A stretch of 64,000 nt of DNA from Streptomyces carminius (GTDB lineage Bacteria > Actinomycetota > Actinomycetes > Streptomycetales > Streptomycetaceae), in the NCBI RefSeq assembly GCF_002794255.1, contig NZ_PGGW01000069.1:62001-126000 (forward strand), given 5' to 3'. The stretch's first letter is position 1, and the number at the start of each line of letters is the position of its first letter. Below the pieces are notes generated by a model. It ran no database searches. It worked only from the letters and a program-made list of their open reading frames with translations, and was not told the origin of the DNA. This document shows positions 59,574 through 64,000 of this stretch, piece after piece. A program made the translations under genes and the position numbers.

Positions 59574-60689
59574 TCAGGACCGGCCGGGGGCCGGGTCCCG
59601 GTCCGGGGCCGCGAGCCGGACGGTCCGGCCCTCGGCGGCCGACACGCGGGCCGCCTCCAGCACGCGCAGGGCGCCGGCCGCCTCCCGGGCGGTGACCGGG
59701 GGCGCGGTGCCGCCCCGGAGAGCCGCGGCGACGGCCGCGTAGTACGCGGGGTAGTCGCCGTCGAGGGACGGCACCGGGCGCGTCTCCTCGCCCGCGCCCA
59801 GCACGCCCCACGCCGTCTCCGGCTCCACGCCCCACCGGGCCCCGGCCACCGGCCGGGCGCCCGCGCGCAGCGCGTCCTCCTGCGGGTCGAGGCCGTGCTT
59901 GACGTAGGCGGCCCGGCTGCCCAGCACCCGCATGCGGGGGCCGAGCCGGGCGGCGGTGGCGCTCATCCACAGATGGGAGCGGACCCCGCCGGTGTGGCGC
60001 AGGGCGAGGAAGGTGTCGTCGTCGGTCTCGGAGCCGGGGCGGCGGGCGTCGGACTCGGCGTACACGGACTCCACCGGGCCGAACAGGACGAGCGCCTGGT
60101 CCACCAGGTGGCTGCCCAGGTCGTACAGCAGACCGCCGGCCTCGGCCGGGTCTCCGGACTCGCGCCAGCCGCCCTTCAGGGCGGGACGCCACCGCTCGAA
60201 GCGGGACTCGAAGCGCCACACCTCGCCCAGTTCGCCCTGCTCCAGCAGCCGGCGCAGGGTGCGGAAGTCGGCGTCCCAGCGGCGGTTCTGGAAGACCGAC
60301 AGCAGCAGTCCGCGCTCCTCGGCCAGCCCGGCCAGCGCCTCGGCCTCGGCGGCGGTGGCCGCCAGCGGCTTGTCGACGACGACCGCCAGGCCGGCCTCCA
60401 GCGCCCGGGTGGCCAGTTCGACGTGGGTGCGGTTGGGGGAGGCGACGACGACGAGGTCCAGTTCGCCGGCCCGGTCGAACAGCTCGCGGGAGTCCGCGGC
60501 GGTGCGCAGGTTCTCGCCGTGCTCGGCGCGGGCCCGGCGCTGCCGCTCGGGGTCGGAGGTGACGACGGTGTCCAGGACGAGCCCGTCGGTGGCGGCGATC
60601 AGCGGTGCGTGGAAGACGGCGCCGGCCAGGCCGTAGCCGATCAGACCGACGCGCAGTGGGCGGGAAGGCGGGCGGGAAGCAGTGTCCAT
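59574..60689 (-). CDS. Gfo/Idh/MocA-family oxidoreductase
   Basis: A 371-residue NAD(P)-dependent sugar or inositol-type dehydrogenase. Rossmann motif VGLIGYGLAGAVFHAPLI, the catalytic-lysine segment VVVDKPLAATAAEAE (DKP in place of the usual EKP), FQNRRWDADFRTL and GGLLYDLGSHLVDQAL with the family Asp-His pair. Such enzymes oxidise cyclitols, amino sugars or related hydroxyls; the substrate is unknown. ATG 60689 is preceded by GAGGGTG. Divergent from the HAD gene. Confidence 0.92.
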   Translation of the reverse strand: MDTASRPPSRPLRVGLIGYGLAGAVFHAPLIAATDGLVLDTVVTSDPERQRRARAEHGENLRTAADSRELFDRAGELDLVVVASPNRTHVELATRALEAGLAVVVDKPLAATAAEAEALAGLAEERGLLLSVFQNRRWDADFRTLRRLLEQGELGEVWRFESRFERWRPALKGGWRESGDPAEAGGLLYDLGSHLVDQALVLFGPVESVYAESDARRPGSETDDDTFLALRHTGGVRSHLWMSATAARLGPRMRVLGSRAAYVKHGLDPQEDALRAGARPVAGARWGVEPETAWGVLGAGEETRPVPSLDGDYPAYYAAVAAALRGGTAPPVTAREAAGALRVLEAARVSAAEGRTVRLAAPDRDPAPGRS

Positions 60690-60792
60690 GGGTTTCACCC
60701 TCGCATCCGGTGCGGACGGCGGCACACCGTCCCCCCGGCGGACCGTTGTCCGGCAAGGGTGGGCGGCCGGTCCGGGGCGGGTACGCGGTGGC

Positions 60793-60798
60793 TACGCT
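60793..60798 (+). promoter_or_regulatory. -10 element upstream of HAD gene
   Basis: TACGCT lies 74 nt before the ATG at 60873, whose leader carries AGGAG. No good -35 is seen. Confidence 0.3.
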
Positions 60799-60872
60799 GG
60801 GGCGGTCGGCGCAGCACGAAGCGGTGTGCGGCAGCCGCGTCCACCGAGGCGTACGACAGGCAGGAGTGACTG

Positions 60873-61652
60873 ATGGCGGAGCGCAAACCGATCGAGTCGT
60901 GGCTCACCGACATGGACGGCGTCCTCGTCCACGAGGGGGTGCCGATCCCCGGGGCCGATGCCTTCGTCAAGCGGCTGCGGGAGACCGGCCGGCCGTTCCT
61001 GGTGCTGACCAACAACTCGATCTACACGCCCCGTGACCTGCACGCCCGGCTCAAGCGCGGCGGTCTGGAGGTGCCGGTGGAGAACATCTGGACCTCCGCC
61101 CTGGCCACCGCCAAGTTCCTGGACGACCAGCGGCCGGGCGGCACGGCGTACGTCATCGGTGAGGCCGGGCTGACCACCGCCCTGCACGACATCGGGTACA
61201 TCCTCACCGACACCGAGCCCGACTACGTCGTCCTCGGCGAGACCCGCACCTACAGTTTCGAGGCGCTCACCAAGGCGATCCGGCTGATCAACGACGGGGC
61301 GCGGTTCATCGCCACCAACCCCGACGAGACCGGGCCGTCCGCCGAGGGCGCGCTGCCGGCCACCGGATCGGTCGCCGCGCTGATCACCAAGGCGACCGGG
61401 CGCGAGCCGTACTTCGTCGGCAAGCCCAACCCGCTGATGATGCGGGCCGGGCTGAACGTGATAGGCGCGCACTCCGAGTCCAGCGCGATGATCGGCGACC
61501 GGATGGACACCGACGTGCTGGCCGGGCTGGAGGCCGGAATGGAGACCTTCCTCGTCCTCACCGGGCTGACCGGGACGGCCGACATCGACCGCTACCCCTT
61601 CCGGCCCTCCACGGTCGTGGACTCGATCGCGGACCTCGTCGAGAGGGTCTGA
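60873..61652 (+). CDS. NagD-like HAD-IIA phosphatase
   Basis: A 259-residue HAD superfamily hydrolase. Motif I is LTDMDGVLVHEG (Asp nucleophile and acid), motif II FLVLTNNSIYTP, motif III Lys in YFVGKPNPLMM, and motif IV MIGDRMDTDVLAG; a C2-type cap lies between II and III. NagD and 4-nitrophenylphosphatase relatives dephosphorylate nucleotides and small sugar phosphates. AGGAG lies 9 nt before the ATG. Confidence 0.93.
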   Translation: MAERKPIESWLTDMDGVLVHEGVPIPGADAFVKRLRETGRPFLVLTNNSIYTPRDLHARLKRGGLEVPVENIWTSALATAKFLDDQRPGGTAYVIGEAGLTTALHDIGYILTDTEPDYVVLGETRTYSFEALTKAIRLINDGARFIATNPDETGPSAEGALPATGSVAALITKATGREPYFVGKPNPLMMRAGLNVIGAHSESSAMIGDRMDTDVLAGLEAGMETFLVLTGLTGTADIDRYPFRPSTVVDSIADLVERV

Positions 61653-61800
61653 CCGGGGCTGAGCGGTGCCGGGCGGGCCCGCCCGGCACCACCCGGCGAG
61701 CCGACTCCGGCCCTACCCGAACGGAGCAGCGTCCGCCGGTGCCGGGATGCGGCCGGGGGCCGCACGACGGATCTTCGGAGTACCGATCCGGAGGTTCGAC

Positions 61801-62565
61801 ATGGGCACCTGCACGGTCACCGTCCGTACCGCACGGTCCGGCACCGTACGCTCCGCGCCGCGCGCCCTGGCCGCGGCGCTCACCGTCTGCGCCGTGGCGC
61901 TGGGCGCCCCCGCCGCGGCGGCCGAGAGTCCGGGCACCGGGGACCCGCGGGTCTCCGCGGGCCCGGCCGACGGGGCGGGGGTACGGGTCGAGCCCCGGCG
62001 GGCCCGCCCCGGCAGCGAGGTGGAACTGCTGGCCGCCGCCTGCGAGGGAACGGTGGGAACCGCCCGCTCCGCGGCGTTCGTCACCGACGCGCTGCTGGCA
62101 CCCGCGCCCGGCGGCGGACTGCGCGGGGAGGCGGCCGTCCGCTCGGACGTCGAGCCGGGGAAGCACCGGATCACCGTCGAGTGCGAGGGCGCGGGGAAGG
62201 GCGCCGGGGCCGGGCTGACCGGTCTGGTGACCGTGAGCCCCACCGGCGGCCGCGACGGCGACGGGGCCACGGGTGAGCCCTCCGCCCACCCGTCGGCGGC
62301 GCCCTCCACCGAACCTTCCGCCGATCCTCCCGCCGGCCCCTCCACGGGACTGCCGGAAGGTCCCGCCGAGAGCCCCGCCGAGAGCCCCGCCGAGAGCCCG
62401 GTCGCCCCCGTGCCGGCCGGTGGCGGCGGCACCGCCGGGGACACCGGGCCCGGCTCCCTCCACACCGCCCTGGGCGCCGCCCTGGCGGGCGCGGCCGGTC
62501 TGGTGGTGGCCTGGCGGGCGGTCCTGTCGCGGCGCCGGTCCCGTACCCGCGGCACCGACGGCTGA
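61801..62565 (+). CDS. Secreted, C-terminally anchored protein (possible sortase partner)
   Basis: A 254-residue exported protein. Signal peptide with Ala-rich core, cleavage likely after AAAA near residue 40; an Ig-like or beta domain (about 45-155); a Pro/Ser/Thr-rich stalk with tandem AESP repeats; then a C-terminal membrane helix (LGAALAGAAGLVVAWRAVL) and basic end RRRSRTRG. This is the layout of a cell-wall anchored protein, but the sorting signal before the helix is only AGDTG, not LPxTG or LAxTG. A sortase gene starts 11 nt downstream. GGAGG precedes the ATG. Confidence 0.85.
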   Translation: MGTCTVTVRTARSGTVRSAPRALAAALTVCAVALGAPAAAAESPGTGDPRVSAGPADGAGVRVEPRRARPGSEVELLAAACEGTVGTARSAAFVTDALLAPAPGGGLRGEAAVRSDVEPGKHRITVECEGAGKGAGAGLTGLVTVSPTGGRDGDGATGEPSAHPSAAPSTEPSADPPAGPSTGLPEGPAESPAESPAESPVAPVPAGGGGTAGDTGPGSLHTALGAALAGAAGLVVAWRAVLSRRRSRTRGTDG

Positions 62566-62576
62566 CCGGGCCGGCC

Positions 62577-63347
62577 GTGTACGGCGGGTACGGCGGGTAC
62601 GGCCGGACCACGGACGGGGAGCCGCGCGCCTCCGCCGCCGGCCGGCTGGCGGCCGCGGCGGTGTGGGCCGTGCTGCTGACCGCCGTGTGGCTGTGGGGGC
62701 GGGAACTGTCCGACCCCGCCGCGGTGGCGCCGCCGGATCCGCGCCCGGGCAGCGGCGCCCGGCACGATCCGGCCGGCGATCCGGTCGGCGGTGCGGACGG
62801 CGCCTTGGGCCGTACGCTGCCCGCCGCCCGCGCCCCGCTGCCGGTGGCCGAGCCGCGGCGCGTCGACATCGAGGCCGCCGGTGTCCACGCCCGGATCGTC
62901 GAACGGGGCCTGGACAGCGACGGCGCGGTCCGGCCGCCGCCGATGGACACCCCCGGGGTGGTCGGCTGGTACCGGGACGGCCCGGAGCCGGGGACCGAGG
63001 GCGCGGCGCTGCTCGTGGGCCATGTGGACACCGACCGCGGCCCGGCGGTCTTCCACCGGCTGGCGTCGGTGCGGCCGGGTGACCGGGTGTACGTGACCCG
63101 CGCGGACGGCACGGTCGCCGAGTTCACGGCCGAGGACGTCTCGGTCGCCGAACGCGACGGCTTCGACCCGGCGCGGGTCTACGGCGTCCGGTCGCCCGGC
63201 CGTGCCGAGCTGCGGCTGATCACCTGTACCGGGGAATTCGACCGGGACAGCCGCTCCTACTCCGCCAACCTGGTGGTCTCCGCCTACCTCACCGGTGTCC
63301 GGCCCGCGCGGGAGCCGGACACCGGTGCGCTGGAGTGGCGGGGCTGA
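62577..63347 (+). CDS. Class E/F-type sortase
   Basis: A 256-residue membrane-anchored cysteine transpeptidase. N-terminal helix (LAAAAVWAVLLTAVWLWG), a Pro/Ala linker, and the sortase barrel with catalytic His149 in LLVGHVDT, Cys217 in LITCTGEFD and Arg in DRDSRSYSANL. The TCTG context and short barrel resemble the actinobacterial class F/E group. It joins surface proteins to cell-wall crossbridges; the upstream gene, 11 nt away, is the obvious substrate candidate. Start GTG 62577. Confidence 0.9.
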   Translation: MYGGYGGYGRTTDGEPRASAAGRLAAAAVWAVLLTAVWLWGRELSDPAAVAPPDPRPGSGARHDPAGDPVGGADGALGRTLPAARAPLPVAEPRRVDIEAAGVHARIVERGLDSDGAVRPPPMDTPGVVGWYRDGPEPGTEGAALLVGHVDTDRGPAVFHRLASVRPGDRVYVTRADGTVAEFTAEDVSVAERDGFDPARVYGVRSPGRAELRLITCTGEFDRDSRSYSANLVVSAYLTGVRPAREPDTGALEWRG

Positions 63348-63375
63348 CAGGACTGACGGGACTGCCGGGGACGGC

Positions 63376-64000
63376 TCAGGTGCCCTTCCCCGCCGCGCCA
63401 CCGGCCCCCGCCGCCCGTGCCGCCCGCAGGCCGAGCAGGCCGAAGGCGATGCCCAGGGCCGCCCACAGCACGGCGTGGGAGGCCAGCGAGAGCATCCGGA
63501 AGTCCCACAGCAGCCGGGCGTCCACCGGCACCGGGTCGGGGTTGCCCGGCAGCAGGAACAGCGCCGCACCCGTGGCCACCACCACGCCGGCCACGGCGAG
63601 CTGACGCACCGGCGCCTCCCGGTCGGCCAGTCGCCGGTGGAGCTGCCGGGCGAGCAGCATGCCCAGCACTCCGACCGCCAGCGCGGCCAGCCACAGCACC
63701 TGGCGCTCCTGGACGGTGCCGCCGTCGCCGACACCCGGCGGGTTGGCCGGGTAGCGCAGTCCGGGCAGCAGGGACAGGGCCGTGAAGCCCGCTCCCGCCA
63801 GCAGCAGGGACCTGTTCCAGGGCCGCTCGGTCAGGGCGCCGGAGCGGTGGAGCAGGGCGTAGGCGACGGCGAAGAACACGCCCAGCGCCAGCCCGACGAC
63901 CACCGCGGTCACCACCAGCCCGAAGTGCTGGGTGCCGCGCGAGAACAGTTCCTCGTGATGGGCCGTCACGCCCGTGGCGTCGTGGGCGTGGGCGTGCCGT
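63376..64000 (-). CDS. cbtA: CbtA-type cobalt transporter subunit (5' part outside window)
   Basis: A membrane protein with at least four helices: HFGLVVTAVVVGLALGVFFAVAYALL, LLLAGAGFTALSLLPG, VLWLAALAVGVLGMLLA and AVAGVVVATGAALFLLPG. It matches CbtA, the predicted cobalt-uptake permease associated with B12 synthesis, by RPWNRSLLLAG-type blocks and LRYPANPPGVGD. A GTG at 63969 could be taken as start, but the frame stays open to the edge and encodes a His-rich segment (HAHAHD) typical of the CbtA interior, so the gene most likely continues beyond 64000. Confidence 0.82.
   Translation of the reverse strand, partial: RHAHAHDATGVTAHHEELFSRGTQHFGLVVTAVVVGLALGVFFAVAYALLHRSGALTERPWNRSLLLAGAGFTALSLLPGLRYPANPPGVGDGGTVQERQVLWLAALAVGVLGMLLARQLHRRLADREAPVRQLAVAGVVVATGAALFLLPGNPDPVPVDARLLWDFRMLSLASHAVLWAALGIAFGLLGLRAARAAGAGGAAGKGT

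Noticed and set aside
63376..64000. Cobalamin riboswitch for cbtA
   Set aside because: The gene start lies outside the window, so its leader cannot be seen.

Overview
The window is high-GC DNA (about 73%) with the strong third-position GC bias, GTG/TTG starts, many start/stop overlaps and leaderless starts of an actinomycete. The genes (multi-domain SpoIIE phosphatases, RDD and DUF2510 proteins, GlcNAc PTS, DUF3618, class E/F-type sortase, CbtA, ABC-2 pairs) point to Streptomyces or a close relative. It reads as chromosomal core with no IS element, prophage or CRISPR array. About 55 protein genes and one tRNA were recognised.

Layout. 0-5.3 kb: HU protein, MurA, a YqgE/AlgH protein, a DUF3039 zinc-ribbon protein and a GH20 beta-N-acetylhexosaminidase. 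5.5-10.4 kb: a three-gene, overlap-coupled molybdenum-hydroxylase operon (FAD, [2Fe-2S] and Mo subunits) whose Mo subunit lacks several hallmark active-site residues. 10.4-16.2 kb: a DoxX membrane protein, a small upstream ORF with a CebR-type palindrome, and two SpoIIE/PP2C regulators, one carrying a perfect 6 x 18 bp minisatellite. 16.5-20.6 kb: a 14-TM MFS transporter, a leaderless antitoxin/Doc toxin pair and an SF2 helicase. 21-24.6 kb: IclR regulator, membrane-anchored Lon-type protease, and HPPD divergent from an Lrp/AsnC regulator. 24.6-30 kb: an RDD protein, a small membrane protein and a secreted M6 metalloprotease.

30-43 kb resembles the mycobacterial block pncB-clpS-(DUF2017)-mec-cysO-cysM-(Rv1339-like)-rph-rdgB, interrupted here by an AGCS symporter and a divergent GlcNAc PTS pair. 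pncA and pncB act in NAD salvage. Mec, a Cys-containing leader peptide with mutually exclusive hairpins, CysO and CysM form a cysteine-synthesis unit. A perfect Crp-type box lies before the symporter, and a probable cAMP phosphodiesterase lies a few kb away. A tRNA-Leu(UAG) at 43.0 kb follows a gene for a four-repeat HNH endonuclease.

44-64 kb: Bcp peroxiredoxin, DUF3618 protein, GroES-like protein, a class A PBP with a highly charged tail, an ABC-2 exporter (two permeases and an ATPase), PucR regulator divergent from a DadA-like oxidoreductase, DUF421, GDSL esterase, DUF445, a lipoprotein gene flanked by diverged direct repeats, a Gfo/Idh/MocA oxidoreductase, a NagD-like HAD phosphatase, a secreted protein plus sortase, and the start of CbtA running off the right edge.

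Recurring themes are bidirectional hairpin terminators between convergent genes and leaderless starts, in which a TANNNT-like -10 element lies 6-8 nt before the start codon. Function calls come from family recognition by eye; no database search was run.
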